The notes under the pieces are model-generated. The model did not search any database. It was not told the origin of the DNA and saw only the letters and a list, made by a program, of their open reading frames with translations. From positions 117,753,906-117,817,905 of the forward strand of contig CM056376.1 of NCBI GenBank assembly GCA_029718625.1: DNA of 64,000 nucleotides. Reading direction: 5' to 3'. How positions within the stretch are numbered: position 1 is the stretch's first letter; each line of letters starts with the position of its first letter. Shown here piece by piece: positions 1 to 11,160 of this stretch. The position numbers were made by a program, and so were the translations under genes. The stretch comes from Synaphobranchus kaupii. Its lineage: Eukaryota; Chordata; Actinopteri; Anguilliformes; Synaphobranchidae.

Positions 1-463
1 CATACTCACATCCCAAAAACTCACTCACATCCCCAAATACACACTCACACCCCCAAACACACACTCACACCTCCAAACACACACTCACATCCCCAAGACA
101 CACTCATATCTGCAAACACACACTCATATGCCAAAACACACTCACATTCCCAAATACACACTCGTATCACCAAACACACATTTGCATCCCCCACAAAACA
201 GTCACATCCCGAACGCACACTCACATCCCAAACACACATTCACATTCACAAACACACAAACATATTCCCAAAAACACTCACATCCCCAACACAAACACAC
301 ACACACACACACACACACACATCCCCAAGACACTCTAACATCTGCAAACACACTCTCATCCCAAACACACACTCCCATTCCCAACACAAAGTCACATCTC
401 CAAACACAAACTCATATTCCCAAACACACAAACATATTCCCAAAGACACACTCACATCCCCAG

Positions 464-498
<35 letters not shown>

Positions 499-627
499 CA
501 CACATCTCAAACACACACTCATATGCCCAAACACACAATCACATCCCCACGAACACACTCACATTCTCAAAGACACATTCATATGCCCAAATACACACTC
601 ACATCCCCCACCAAACAGTCACATCCC

Positions 628-710
<83 letters not shown>

Positions 711-1030
711 CTCAAACACACACTCATATGCCCAAACACACAATCACATCCCTACGAACACACTCACATTCTCAAAGACACATTCATATCCCCAAACACA
801 CACTCACATCCCCCACCAAACAGTCACATCCCCAAACACACACTCACATCCCCAAGCACACACTCACACCTCCAAACACACACTCAAATCCCACACACTC
901 TCACATTCACAAACACACAAACATATTCCCAAAGACACACTCACATCCCCAGACACACACACACACACACACACCTCAAACACACACTCACATCTGCAAA
1001 CACACACTCATATGCCCAAACACACTCACT
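1..1030. repeat. CA-rich minisatellite in ndrg2 intron 5
   Basis: Short variable units of the type CACACTCACATCCCCAAACA alternate with pure (CA)n runs, the longest at about 631-708. Long open frames across it (His/Thr-rich) are an artefact of the missing stop codons in CA repeat. It lies in ndrg2 intron 5, and its right edge is about 55 nt from the exon 5 donor. Confidence 0.9.
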
Positions 1031-1085
1031 TTGCAGCTTTCATTAACCCTAAGGAGGGATGTGGGTGTGACACAATGAGACTCAC

Positions 1086-1148
1086 TTAAAATACTGCAGA
1101 ACTGCAGGGATCATATCCGCCAACTGCTCCACAGATGCATACTGATAC
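1086..1148 (-). CDS. ndrg2: ndrg2 coding exon 5, last exon in window
   Basis: This 63-nt exon completes the glycine codon and encodes YQYASVEQLADMIPAVLQYF, matching the NDRG segment [20 protein letters not shown] of human NDRG2. Donor AA then GTGAGT leaves phase 2, expected to complete an Asn codon in the next exon, which lies beyond the left edge. The acceptor TTGTTAG and the first eight exon bases are repeated in tandem upstream as part of the intron 4 array, giving several look-alike acceptors. The hydrolase nucleophile-elbow region and the C-terminal phosphorylated tail are not in the window. Confidence 0.93.
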   Translation of the reverse strand, partial: VSVCICGAVGGYDPCSSAVF

Positions 1149-2265
1149 CTAACAACACAACACACAGTTATACACCAATACCTAACAACACAACACACAG
1201 TTATACACTGATACTTAACGACACAACACAGTTATACGCAGATGCCTAACAACACAGCACACAGTTAGGGGTGTTAACGATTAATCGTTGATCGATTAAT
1301 TGCCGTTAATAATTTGATCGATCGACCATTTCAAATTTAACGATCAAATTGAACTATTTGCGGTCTCATCTTAATTGTGTCAATGGGTGCTGTTGGTGAA
1401 ATGCAATCATTAAGTTAAACACAAGGGGGCGCGCGCACTGTTAGGAATTAGGAAACAGGTTATTAACTTTACACAGAAGAAGACTCACTCGACCATGAAG
1501 CACGCTACTTATGCGTGCCTGGGACATCGGTCCCATCGGAACGCGTATTTTCAGCAGCTGGTCTCGCTGTAAACCGACTGCGCACACGACTCACCCCTGA
1601 TAACGTAAACATGCTTATATTCTTAAATAAAAATCAGCAGGCCTAGGTATTTACTGCACTTATGCAGTTTAAGTTTTAAACTGAGGCCTGAGCTGTCGTA
1701 GTTTGTCGTAGCTTTCTCATTTCAAGAGGGAACCTATTATAGCGCTGTTTTCAAAAATGTTATTTATCTTTATTTATCTATTTCATAATCATTTTGCAAA
1801 TTTAAGTTTTTAATTAAGGCTCATCTTATTTTTGTATGTGTCAGACGTACGTGTTAGTCACTGATTCGCCTCGGAAGAGTGAGTGCAATTTCCCGTGCCT
1901 TATTAAAATATCATACTTAAACAAAACAGCGTTCATAATTATATTTGTGTTATGCTATGAAACAGGCGTATTTCTCAAATGTTTCAATAAAGCTTTGATT
2001 GAGGAAAAAAACATGCATTTTGTATTTTCTATGTCATAAGCTATTTTTAGCTGTTTTGTTTTCGATTGATCGATTGATTGTTCATTAATGTTGACGACTA
2101 TCGATCAAGGAAATTCCTTAGAATTTGTAACCCTAAGTTATACACTGATACCTAGCAACACAAGACACAGTTATACACTGATACCTAACAACACAACACA
2201 GTTATACCCAGATACCTAACAACACAACACACAGTTATACACTGATGCCTGAATGCCACACAGTT
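1141..2265. repeat. 33-bp tandem array filling ndrg2 intron 4
   Basis: About seven to eight copies of a 33-bp unit (sense-strand features: TAACTGTGTGTTG, then TGTTGTTAG, then GTATCAGTG) occupy 1141-1264 and 2137-2265, split by a hAT insertion. Apart from that insertion the intron is almost nothing but this array. Each unit contains a copy of the exon 5 acceptor and exon start. Confidence 0.88.
1265..2136 (+). mobile_element. hAT transposon remnant inserted in the intron 4 array
   Basis: Starts TTAGGGGTGTTAACGATT and ends TTTGTAACCCTAA, giving short imperfect inverted ends, with GATCGATTAAT-type subterminal repeats at both ends. It keeps only the tail of a transposase on the plus strand at 1521-1646: GTSVPSERVFSAAGLAVNRL, then RTRLTPDNVNMLIFLNKN and a stop. 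That is the hAT C-terminal dimerisation domain (signature SERxFSxAG). The rest of the transposase is deleted. The 8-bp target duplication is not clear because the target is itself repetitive. Confidence 0.82.
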
Positions 2266-2282
2266 ATTCCCCCCACTCTCAC

Positions 2283-2403
2283 CCTAGGGGATAGGTTGCT
2301 GCCCCCTCCTCCTGCCCTGGGGCATCGATGTGGACGACAGTGAAGCTCTTTACTATCTCCTGCATTTCCTCAAACTTAAACAGCGTGGAGAAACAACTCT
2401 TAT
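2283..2403 (-). CDS. ndrg2: ndrg2 coding exon 4
   Basis: This 121-nt exon encodes [20 protein letters not shown], then [21 protein letters not shown]. These are the NDRG landmarks FEDMQEI and VxHVDAPGQE, where the VDAPG strand-turn shapes the hydrolase fold. The acceptor is CTCTCAG and the donor GTGAGA. It starts in phase 1 and ends two bases into a glycine codon completed by exon 5. Its acceptor lies about 16 nt from a 29-31-bp minisatellite (intron 3, 4676 nt). Its donor lies about 20 nt from the 33-bp array that makes up intron 4. Confidence 0.94.
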
Positions 2404-2420
2404 CTGAGAGTGAGAGAGAC

Positions 2421-4063
2421 CGCATCATTATCAACAACAGTGAGCGCACTATGAATCATTGTCAACAGCAGTGAGTGCACTATGAATCATTATCAACAGC
2501 AGTGAGTGCACTATGAATCATTATCAACAGCAGTGAGTGCACTATGAATCATTATCAACAGCAGTGAGTGCACTATGAACCATTATCAACAGGCGTGAGT
2601 GCACTATGAATGATTATCAACAGCAGTGAGTGCACTATGAATGATTATCAACAGGCGTGAGCGCACTATGAATGATTATCAACAGCAGTGAGCGCACTAT
2701 GAATCATTATCAACAGGCGTGAGTGCACTATGAATGATTATCAACAGCAGTGAGTGCACTATGAATGATTATCAACAGGCGTGAGTGCACTAGTATGAAT
2801 CATTATCAACAGCAGTGAGCGCACTATGAACCATTATCAACAGCAGTGAGTGCACTATGAATGATTATCAATAGGCGTGAGTGCACTAGTATGAATCATT
2901 ATCAACAGCAGTGAGCGCACTATGAACCATTATCAACAGCAGTGAGTGCACTATGAATGATTATCAATAGGCGTGAGTGCACTAGTATGAATCACTATCA
3001 ACAGCAGTGAGTGCACTATGAACCATAATCAACAGGCGTGAGTGCACTATAAACCATAATCAACAGGCGTGAGTGCACTATGAACCATAATCAACAGGCG
3101 TGAGTGCACTATGAACCATAATCAACAGGCGTGAGTGCACTATGAATCATTATCAACAGCAGTGAGTAAACTGAATCATTATCAACAGCAGGGAGTAAAC
3201 TGAATCATTATCAACAGCAGGGAGTAAACTATGAATCATTATCAACAGCAGGGAGTAAACTGAATCATTATCAACAGCAGGGAGTAAACTGAATCATTAT
3301 CAACAGCAGGGAGTAAGCTGAATCATGATCAACAGCAGGGAGTAAACTGAATCATTATCAACAGCAGGGAGTAAACTGAATCATTATCAACAGCAGGGAG
3401 TAAACTATGAATCATTATCAACAGCAGGGAGTAAACTGAATCATTATCAACAGCAGGGAGTAAACTATGAATCATTATCAACAGCAGGGAGTAAACTATG
3501 AATCATTATCAACAGCAGGGAGTAAACTGAATCATTATCAACAGCAGGGAGTAAACTATGAATCATTATCAACAGCAGGGAGTAAACTGAATCATTATCA
3601 ACAGCAGGGAGTAAACTGAATCATTATCAACAGCAGGGAGTAAACTGAATCATTATCAACAGCAGGGAGTAAACTATGAATCATTATCAACAGCAGGGAG
3701 TAAACTATGAATCATTATCAACAGCAGGGAGTAAACTGAATCATTATCAACAGCAGGGAGTAAACTATGAATCATTATCAACAGCAGGGAGTAAACTGAA
3801 TCATTATCAACAGCAGGGAGTAAACTATGAATCATTATCAACAGCAGGGAGTAAACTATGAATCATTATCAGCAGCAGGGAGTAAACTATGAATCATTAT
3901 CAACAGCAGGGAGTAAACTATGAATCATTATCAACAGCAGGGAGTAAACTGAATCATTATCAACAGCAGGGACTAAACTGAATCATTATCAACAGCAGGG
4001 AGTAAACTGAATCATTATCAACAGCAGGGACTAAACTGAATCATTATCAACAGCAGGGAGTGC
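2421..4063. repeat. 29-31-bp minisatellite in ndrg2 intron 3
   Basis: About 55 copies of a unit containing TGAATCATTATCAACAGCAG. The left third ends in TGAGTGCACTA (31-bp form, with an AGGCGTGAG variant). The right two thirds end in GGAGTAAACT with or without an extra AT (29 or 31 bp). This gives two homogenised blocks that switch near 3160. The array starts about 16 nt from the exon 4 acceptor. Confidence 0.93.
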
Positions 4064-4089
4064 AGCAAGAAACATTTGTAAAAGGGGAG

Positions 4090-4290
4090 AAAGGGCTAAG
4101 GTTTAGGGGTGAGTTATTGGGGATAAGGTTCAGGGATTCGTTATAGAGGTTAGGTGTTGGGGTTAGGTTTAGGGCTTAGGGGATAGTTATGGGGGTTAGG
4201 GGTTATTAATAGGTGTTAGGGGTTAGTTATAGGTGTTGGGATTCGTTTCAGATGTTAGTTCCAGGGGTTAGTTATAATAATAATAATAAA
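4090..4290. repeat. degenerate GGTTAGG-type repeat
   Basis: Irregular GGGTTAGG, GGTGTTAGG and TTAGTTATAGG words, then a short (ATA)n. The same TTAGTTATAGG word recurs at 7030-7055 near the other end of intron 3. It is not perfect vertebrate telomere repeat. Confidence 0.7.
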
Positions 4291-6031
4291 TATAGCTGCA
4301 AACAATAATTGCAGGGTCCAAGCAGACTGATGAACATGATCAGCCCCATGTGCCCTCCAACTTGGTAAAGGTTTCAAGCCAATGAAGCAAATCTGTAGTG
4401 AATTACAGTCATTTGCATAATTTATATATAAATAGCAGATTTCAGTTTAAAACTGCAGTAATTTGTCACATAGACACTATCTTTATATAACGTTTAAAGA
4501 TAAGAGTCCACTGACCATATCAATTTCATGCAATTCAGTCAATCGCTCTAGGAAAATAAGTGTTTTTCATTAAATTCAAAATTGTGAGAATTCACTAAAG
4601 TGCACTGTAAAGCTGCAAAAGACAAGAAGAGGTGAGAAGAGGAATCTCTGCATGACAATGTGGTCAAGAGTTCTGGCTGTTTAAATATTCAGTTCATTGC
4701 TATAGCGCCACCAAGTGGCCAATCAGTGCCAAAATAGCTCAGTGGCCATTTGGAGCTCCTCTCTACTAATCTGCCAAATTTCAGGGGTCTCGTCTATGTG
4801 ATTAGGCCAAAACTGAGGAAAGAGGAAAATGGTGAATACCATTTCCAAAATGGCGGCTAATTCAAGTTAGCGATGACCCATGAGGTACACACATACTACA
4901 GCCAAGGTTTTTGTAGTATCAGCTGTCTATTTATTAACATTTTAGATTACCTTGTCATGAACAAAGTAACAAATAATTGAAAGTTCCATGTGGATATGTC
5001 AAACGGTCTATGAGGAAATGTCTTCGGAAGGTTTTCAAAAAATTTTATTGGCTTACTGTGGCTATTCTTTTTTTGAATTATCAACTTTTTACAGTAATTT
5101 TTTAGAGGGCATTCCAAGGAACAAATTGGTGTAAATTCCATGTTGTCTTTTAAAGGTTTTTCAAAAAATTCTTAATGGTAGAAAATCCAATATGGCGGAC
5201 ATTATGGGCTCTATTTTCCGGCTGGTGAATGGCGGGTGGCGAGCCAGCGCATTGGCAAAGTGACATTTTCGACATGTATTTTCACGCTCCTGAGCCCATT
5301 TGACTTGCCATGCGCCGGAAGTGGGAGGAGAGTCGCTGGTGGAGGTGTGTCAGCGAAACTTTGAGAAATTTGAGGCTCTATTTTCCAGCCGGTGGCGAGC
5401 CATCACTGGTGAGGTTGCAATTTTGTCACGGATTTGCACGTGTCTGAGTCCGTTTGGTAATTTAGTGACTCGCCATGTGCTGAAGTGGGAGGGAATCCGC
5501 TGTTGGGGGGTGTGTCCGTCAAGAGGGAGCAGCCCAGTTAAATTTTACTGGAGCGGAATGCAATTTTGGGAAAAGAGTTTTGCGCTTGCACTGCCCACCA
5601 GGTGAGACCACGTTTACAGGGCAAATCGCACCACAGCGTATGTCGAGTTGCTAATTTCAGGGCTTTCCCCAATGCGTGCACGATCATAACCTATTCAAAA
5701 GCCAATCAACCGTTTTTGTGGATCATATGCGGTCCAATCCCCCAAGCAGGAAAAAATTATACTTTGCATTTATTACTCATTGTCTTTTTGAGAATGTAAA
5801 TTCTTGTATTTCTTTCTGTTTTTAATTGTTTATGGCTGTTATTATACTGCACAGTTATCCCACGGGTACTGTATTATTTCTTACACCATCTGTAATGAGA
5901 ATAATGACATACTTGGTGCATACATTCACTCTTATTGCACGTATAGCGATTAAAACGTACGTCTTAACTCAATTACATTCAATTAAATCAATGCAAAATA
6001 GATTGTCTTAGCCTATTGTCTTCCAATGCAG
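4291..6031. other. Unassigned intronic DNA with old interspersed repeats
   Basis: No coding exon recognised. The stretch starting GCTGCAAACAATAATTGCAGG and the GCGCCACCAAGTGGCCA segment look like old interspersed repeat. Two diverged direct copies of about 175 bp (GCTCTATTTTCC, GGTGGCGAGCCA, GCCATG then GAAGTGGGAG) lie near 5208-5370 and 5371-5545. The rest is AT-rich without a clear pattern. Confidence 0.5.
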
Positions 6032-6299
6032 AATCCTAAAGGTGACAAAAGTCGCAAATAAACGTGGCAAGGAAAATGGGATATGTTGGGAAAATTAGAA
6101 ATAATCGCATTAAGTGATTAATCACATGCCAGGACCAAGAAAATAGAAAACGAGAGGAGTTGAAAAATAAAGAGCCAGTAAATGATAAATGGGAGATAAA
6201 TTTATTTTATCCACTGATTGGAGGCTAGGAAATGATTAAAAGCTTTTTATTTTTCACAGTCCAGATAACCTATTAGTGACTTTTGTTGCCTTTAGGATT
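6032..6299. mobile_element. MITE-like element with 22-bp inverted ends
   Basis: AATCCTAAAGGTGACAAAAG at 6032 is mirrored by CTTTTGTTGCCTTTAGGATT ending at 6299, two mismatches in 22 bp, with weaker pairing further inward. The 268-bp interior is non-coding. Superfamily not assigned; no clear target duplication. Confidence 0.7.
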
Positions 6300-6960
6300 A
6301 TATAGTAGTCGGAAATTGACAGTGGGTGGACTCGTTCTGCAAACGGGAGGCCTCCCGACCACTACCGAATGGGCATGTTTTGCTATCATTTTTCACTAAA
6401 CCACGTGATGCGGGATAGCCCGACATGGTCAACACGAGTCCAATGCACACGGCTCTTAAAAGGACTGAAAAGAGGTCATTTGATTAGCTATGGTGCAGTG
6501 GAAGCACACCCACTGATAAATATTCAGCATAACCCAGCCCATTTTTAACCTGCTCAGCGCGCTGTGAGCTGTGCGCTCCTCGCCTCTGGTCCGAAAATAG
6601 CGAAATTCAGTAGCCACACCCAGTGCGCCGTTGGGTAGGGCCACCATTTGGCCAATTATTATTATAAAGCCAGAAAATACAACAGGGTTCCAGCAGTTTC
6701 GCGTATTGTAATAATAATCATAATAATAATCAATAATGAATTCCATTTATATAGAGCTTCTCATTTGCGTGGGCAAATCTCAAAGTGCTTTACAGCTAAA
6801 ACAAGAGGAAAAAGGAAAAAGAAAAAGTGTGGTAAGGACAGGGAGGGAGTTCCAGAGGCAAGGGGCAAATCTCCCGTTGTCCGGAGGGGTGTGGGGGCGA
6901 ATAGCGTGTGAGGGTTCGTGGATGGTGATGAGGTCACTGAGCTAGGTGGGGCCACGGCTT
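6300..6960. other. Intronic repeat debris with a reversed LINE/SINE-type tail
   Basis: 6300-6720 has no recognised gene. From about 6705, (AAT)n is followed by TTCCATTTATATAGAGCTTC and CTCAAAGTGCTTTACAGC. That phrase resembles the reversed 3' tail of L2-type LINEs or SINEs common in fish (read from memory). Confidence 0.45.
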
Positions 6961-7004
6961 TATGAGTCAGGAGGAGAACTTTGAAATTGATACTATAGTG
7001 GACT

Positions 7005-7060
7005 GGGGTTAGGGGTTAGGGGTTAGGGGTTAGTTATAGGGGTTCGTTATAGGGGCTAGA
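7005..7060 (+). repeat. (GGGGTTA)4 G-quadruplex-type repeat
   Basis: Four consecutive GGGGTTA units at about 7005-7032, followed by degenerate TTAGTTATAGGGG. It lies 19-75 nt from the ndrg2 exon 3 donor. The G-rich strand is the template for ndrg2 transcription. Confidence 0.8.
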
Positions 7061-7079
7061 GTTGGGAACAGGTACTCAC

Positions 7080-7185
7080 GGTCCAGGCCCACATCATGGA
7101 AGGTGAGAATGGCAGGGCGTCGTGTGTTTCCAGTTCCATGGACAGTGACATGGAGCAAGCCGTGGGGGGTTTCAATACTGTGCTC
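7080..7185 (-). CDS. ndrg2: ndrg2 coding exon 3
   Basis: This 106-nt exon encodes 35 residues beginning EHSIETPHGLLHVTVHGTG and ending ILTFHDVGLD, the start of the NDRG family hydrolase core (human NDRG2 has HSVETPYG and ILTYHDVGLN). The acceptor CCCAG is directly preceded on the sense strand by a TG-rich tract. The donor is GTGAGT, and the exon ends with the first base of a CAT codon completed by exon 4. No frameshift or stop is present. A (GGGGTTA)n tract lies about 50 nt into the downstream intron. Confidence 0.94.
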
Positions 7186-7189
7186 CTGG

Positions 7190-7255
7190 GAACACACAAA
7201 CATACACATGCGCACACACACGTATGCAGATACACACGCACACACGCGCACACAT

Positions 7256-7298
<43 letters not shown>

Positions 7299-7397
7299 TG
7301 TATGCACACACACATGCACAGCCACATACATATACATGCCCAAATGCACGCACACACATGCACATACGCGCACAAAAACACACATGTATGCACATAG

Positions 7398-7430
<33 letters not shown>

Positions 7431-7630
7431 TGTATGCACACACACATGCACAGCCACATACATATACATGCCCAAATGCACACACACACATGCACATACA
7501 CATACGCGCACAAAAACACACATGTATGCACATAGACACACACACACACACACACGCATAGACATACAATGAGCTTTCTGCCTCACAACAAAAAAAAATT
7601 GGACAGAGAGAGAGAGAGAGAGAGAGCACA
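7190..7630. repeat. CA-rich tandem repeat of ndrg2 intron 2
   Basis: CA-rich repeat with (CA)n runs at 7260-7293 and about 7400-7425 and a nearly exact 132-bp tandem duplication (AAACATGTATGCACACACAC at 7294 and again at 7426). A (GA)n run lies at about 7602-7628. On the sense strand this is a TG-rich tract ending at the exon 3 acceptor, and a CT tract about 27 nt inside the exon 2 donor. Confidence 0.9.
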
Positions 7631-7653
7631 ATTACATTTCCACACAATCTTAC

Positions 7654-7695
7654 CTGGCCTTGGTCTAGCAGGATTCGAGCTGCAAGTTCTGCTTC
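7654..7695 (-). CDS. ndrg2: ndrg2 coding exon 2
   Basis: This 42-nt exon encodes EAELAARILLDQGQ, identical to the corresponding stretch of human NDRG2 as I recall it. It is flanked by acceptor TTCAG and donor GTAAGA and is phase 0 on both sides, so it joins exon 1 (ending PIK) to exon 3 (starting EHSIE). Intron 1, 3994 nt, is largely a 25-bp minisatellite broken by an L2 fragment and a hAT-like insertion. Intron 2 is 468 nt of mainly CA repeat. The exon lies before the hydrolase core, in the variable N-terminal extension, and the skipped form would stay in frame. Confidence 0.93.
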
Positions 7696-7710
7696 CTGAA
7701 AAGACACAGA

Positions 7711-8106
7711 TAAACCCAACACTAACATTACTGACACATCCAACACTGACATCACTGACACACCCAACACTACCATTACTGAACAGACTCAACACTAACA
7801 TAACTGACAGAGACATACCCAACACTAACCCTACTGACACACCCAAGACTAACATTACTGACACACCCAACACTGACATTACTGACACACCCAACACTGA
7901 CATTACTGTCACAGAGACACACCCAACACTAACACTACTGAGACACCCAACACTAACATTACCGACACATCCAACACTAATATTACTGACACACTCAACA
8001 CTAACATTACTGACACACCCAAGACTAAATTTACTGAATGCACTCAACACTAATATTACTGACACACCCAACACTGACATTACTGACACACCCAACACTA
8101 ACATTA
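7711..8106. repeat. 25-bp minisatellite of ndrg2 intron 1, block 1
   Basis: Repeats of CAACACTAACATTACTGACA followed by CACCC, with variants (ACTGACATT, ACTACCATT). It starts about 15 nt from the exon 2 acceptor. The same array continues at 8922-9412 and 10088-10672; two insertions split it. Reverse frames give meaningless VLGVSVM repeats. Confidence 0.92.
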
Positions 8107-8922
8107 CAGGTGATGACACTCTGCACACCTCTCCCACTGTGATAAATCTAGGTGTCAACCTTGACCCATCTGTCACTTACCAGGCCCATATTAATTCATA
8201 TAAAAAAGGTGTAATTTTTCCATCTTTGTAATATCTCCCTTATTTGCTAGTTTCTGTCCCTCTCTGATGCTGAAAAATGAGTTCATGCCTTCATCACGTC
8301 TCGCCTTGACTACTGCAACACTCTGGTGTTCCTTCCAATCTCCTCTCACAATTACAACTGAACTGATACAAAATGCTGCTGCCAGAGTCCTCACCCGCAC
8401 ATCCAGCAAAGCACACATAACCCCAGTTCTGTACAACCTCCACTGGCTCCCCATTAAAGCCAGGGTTGATTTTAAGGTCCTCTCTTGACCTTTAAAGCCC
8501 TGCATCATCTTGCCCCAAACTACATCTGCCAACTGCTCCATAAATATACTCCTGCCGTCCCTTATGCTCTTCTGATCCCCCAGGGTCTGGAATGCCCTTC
8601 CTGCTGAGATTAAGTCTGCTGATTCCATTCATACCTTTAAGGTGAAATTAAAAACACATCTGTTTAAACGGGCCTATAATGCAGACTAAAATTCTCTGAC
8701 CTGTTCTACCTAGTTTTTCTGTGTACTCCCTTTCTCTGCCACTGAAGTAATGTGTTACACTTCTGTATATTTGTTCTTGTCCCATGTATATGTGGTTTTC
8801 TGATGTTTATTTATTCATGGTTTTATTTTTATTTTTAGTGTACTCGTAGTGTTGTACAGCGCACTGAGAGTGGGAAACGCACTCTATAAATAAAATATAT
8901 TGTTATTATTATTATTATTATT
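8107..8922 (+). mobile_element. L2-type LINE 3' fragment
   Basis: Decayed reverse-transcriptase C-terminus and tail on the plus strand: VINLGVNLDPSVTYQAHI near 8140, then (after frame breaks) SRLDYCNTL, LIQNAAARVLTRTS, HITPVLYNLHWLPIKARVDF and LKTHLFKRAYN-like text. This is the conserved end of L2/CR1-group ORF2. It ends in CTATAAATAAAATATATTG and (TTA)n, the usual L2 tail microsatellite. It is 5' truncated and inserted in the 25-bp minisatellite. Confidence 0.85.
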
Positions 8923-9412
8923 GACACACCCCACACTAACATTACTGAACAGACTCAACACTAACATTACTGACACAGACACACTCAACACTAACACTAC
9001 TGACACACCCAACACTAACATTACTGAACAGACTCAAAACTAACATTACTGACACAGACACACCCAACACTAACACTACTGACACACCAAACACTAACAT
9101 TACTGACACACCCAACACTAACATTACTGACACACCCAACACAAACATTACTGACACACCCAACACTGACATTACTGACACAACCAACACTAACATTACT
9201 GACACATCCAACACTGACATTACTGACACACCCAACACTAACATTACTGACACATCCCACACTAATATTACTGACACATTCAACACTAATATTATTTAAC
9301 ACACTCAACACTAACATCATTACTGACACACCCAAGACTAAATTTACTGAATGCACTCAACACTAATATTACTGACACACCCAACACTACCATTACTGAC
9401 ACACCCAACAAA
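8922..9412. repeat. 25-bp minisatellite of ndrg2 intron 1, block 2
   Basis: Continuation of the CAACACTAACATTACTGACA array between the L2 fragment and the hAT-like insertion. Confidence 0.9.
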
Positions 9413-10089
9413 ATACAAATGAGTATTCGCCGTTTTCCCTTGCTTAGTGTACTATATACAGTACCTGATGCACTTTCGGTTTAGAAGACACCTCATTTTT
9501 TTCTCCAAAATCTCTCGTATAAATATGTTTAAGAAACCAAGTACTTACCAGTATATTCAGCTACAGCTGTTTTCTGATGAACCCTGAAGAGTTTATCTTG
9601 TTATATTTCGCCAAAGTCCCGTACAGTCGACATTTCCGCAGTGACCACCCCTCTCACTTAGGGCTGAAATACGTTGCTGTACTTGTGTGAATACACACGC
9701 GCTTTCGTACGTTCTTTTTTAAACGTATTTAAATACATTAGGCAACGTATGTTGTGGTTATTATATATATACTGTATGTGACTATTCTGAAATAAATGTA
9801 TTCTGTAGCAAATTTCTGAATGATACAGCTTCTTCTTCAGTTCGAACTTAAAACCATGGATGTGCAGGGAATATTTTTTTAGATATTGACATTTAAATAA
9901 AACTAGTAGAAACCAGGAGGAAATTGCCTCTGAAGGGCCAAAGTAAATAGGGTTAAGGTCATTTCAGTAGAGGTACCGAGTATCGAATCAGTATCGTTTC
10001 AGTTTCAAGTACCGTTTCAGTATCGAGTATCATGATACTAAACCTGGTATCGGTATCGAAGTCAAAATTTTGGTATCGTGACAACACTA
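9413..10089. mobile_element. Probable hAT-type non-autonomous insertion
   Basis: Non-repetitive sequence interrupting the 25-bp array. Its right end, with clustered GTATCG words and finishing GGTATCGTGACAACACTA, is the kind of end seen on fish hAT elements (family knowledge). No transposase remnant is visible and the left end is not well defined. Confidence 0.5.
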
Positions 10090-10672
10090 TGACACACCCA
10101 ACACTGACATTACTGACACACCCAACACTACCATTACTGACACACCCAACACTGACATTAGTGACACACCCAGCACTAATATTACTGACACACCCAACAC
10201 TACCATTACTGACACACCCAACACTGACAGTACTGACACTCCCAACACTACCATTACTGACACACCCAACACTGACATTAGTGACACACCCAGCACTAAC
10301 ATTACTGAACAGCCCCACACTAACATTACTAACACACTCAACACTTATATTATTTAACACACTCAACACTAAAATTACTGACACACCCAACACTAACATT
10401 ACTGACACATCCAACACTAATAATACTGAACAGCCCCACACTAACATTAGTAACACATTCAACGCTTATATTATTTAACACACTCAACACTACAATTACT
10501 GACACAGCCAACAGTAAATTTACTGAATGCACTGAACACTAATATTACTGACACACCCAACACTAAGATTACTGACACACTCAACACAAATGTTACTGAC
10601 ACACCCAACACTAACATTACTGACACACACAACACAAATGTTACTGAACACACTCAACATGAATGTTACACT
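10088..10672. repeat. 25-bp minisatellite of ndrg2 intron 1, block 3
   Basis: Third block of the same array, with more divergent units (TTATATTATTTAACACACTC, AATGTTACTGAA). Confidence 0.88.
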
Positions 10673-11160
10673 TGGCATTCAAAAACTTTCATTAAGAAAT
10701 AATCCAAGTATTATAGTATTCTTTAATGGAGCCATTCTGGGGAAGTGACCTCAGTCAGTGTGGCCTTCATACAAGGGGAAATCACACACAAGCTGTTCAT
10801 GTAATATATAAATTAAAAAGGAGTCTTAAAAGGTCTGGTTTAATTAAGAATTATAATTCAAATTCAGATAGACAGGTTTTTGCCTTACTATGGTACAATA
10901 AACACTAAGAAAAATTAGCTACAGCTATCTATTTTGCTACGAAAGCAAAGAGAAATGATTGGTTGAAAGGAGTGATTTACAGCTGATTTTAGTTGATGAA
11001 GGCTCAATTTCACAGGGCCCCTTATGAAGGCTCAATCTCACAGGGCCCCTTATGAAGGCTCAATCTCACAGGGCCCCTTATGAAGGCTCAATCTCACAGG
11101 GCCCCTTATGAAGGCTCAATCTCACAGGGCCCCTTATGAAGGCTCAGTCACAGGGCCCCT
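10673..11160. repeat. Intron 1 spacer and 28-bp tandem repeat
   Basis: 10673-10990 holds nothing recognisable. From about 10995 to 11158 a 28-bp unit (ATGAAGGCTCAATCTCACAG then GGCCCCTT) is repeated about six times with near-perfect identity, so the array is young. Confidence 0.85.

Noticed and set aside
128..1078. Long His/Thr-rich open frame
   Set aside because: Product of stop-free CA repeat; no start context, no family, and it overlaps an ndrg2 intron on the other strand.
4090..4290. Interstitial telomere repeat
   Set aside because: Only irregular GGTTAGG-type words; no run of the vertebrate TTAGGG unit.
7172..7776. Cys/Val-rich open frame on the minus strand
   Set aside because: GT repeat read-through. 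Only the parts matching exons 2 and 3 of ndrg2 are real coding sequence.
8942..10653. VLGVSVML-type repeat proteins on the minus strand
   Set aside because: Translation of the 25-bp minisatellite; frames drift and stop at random.
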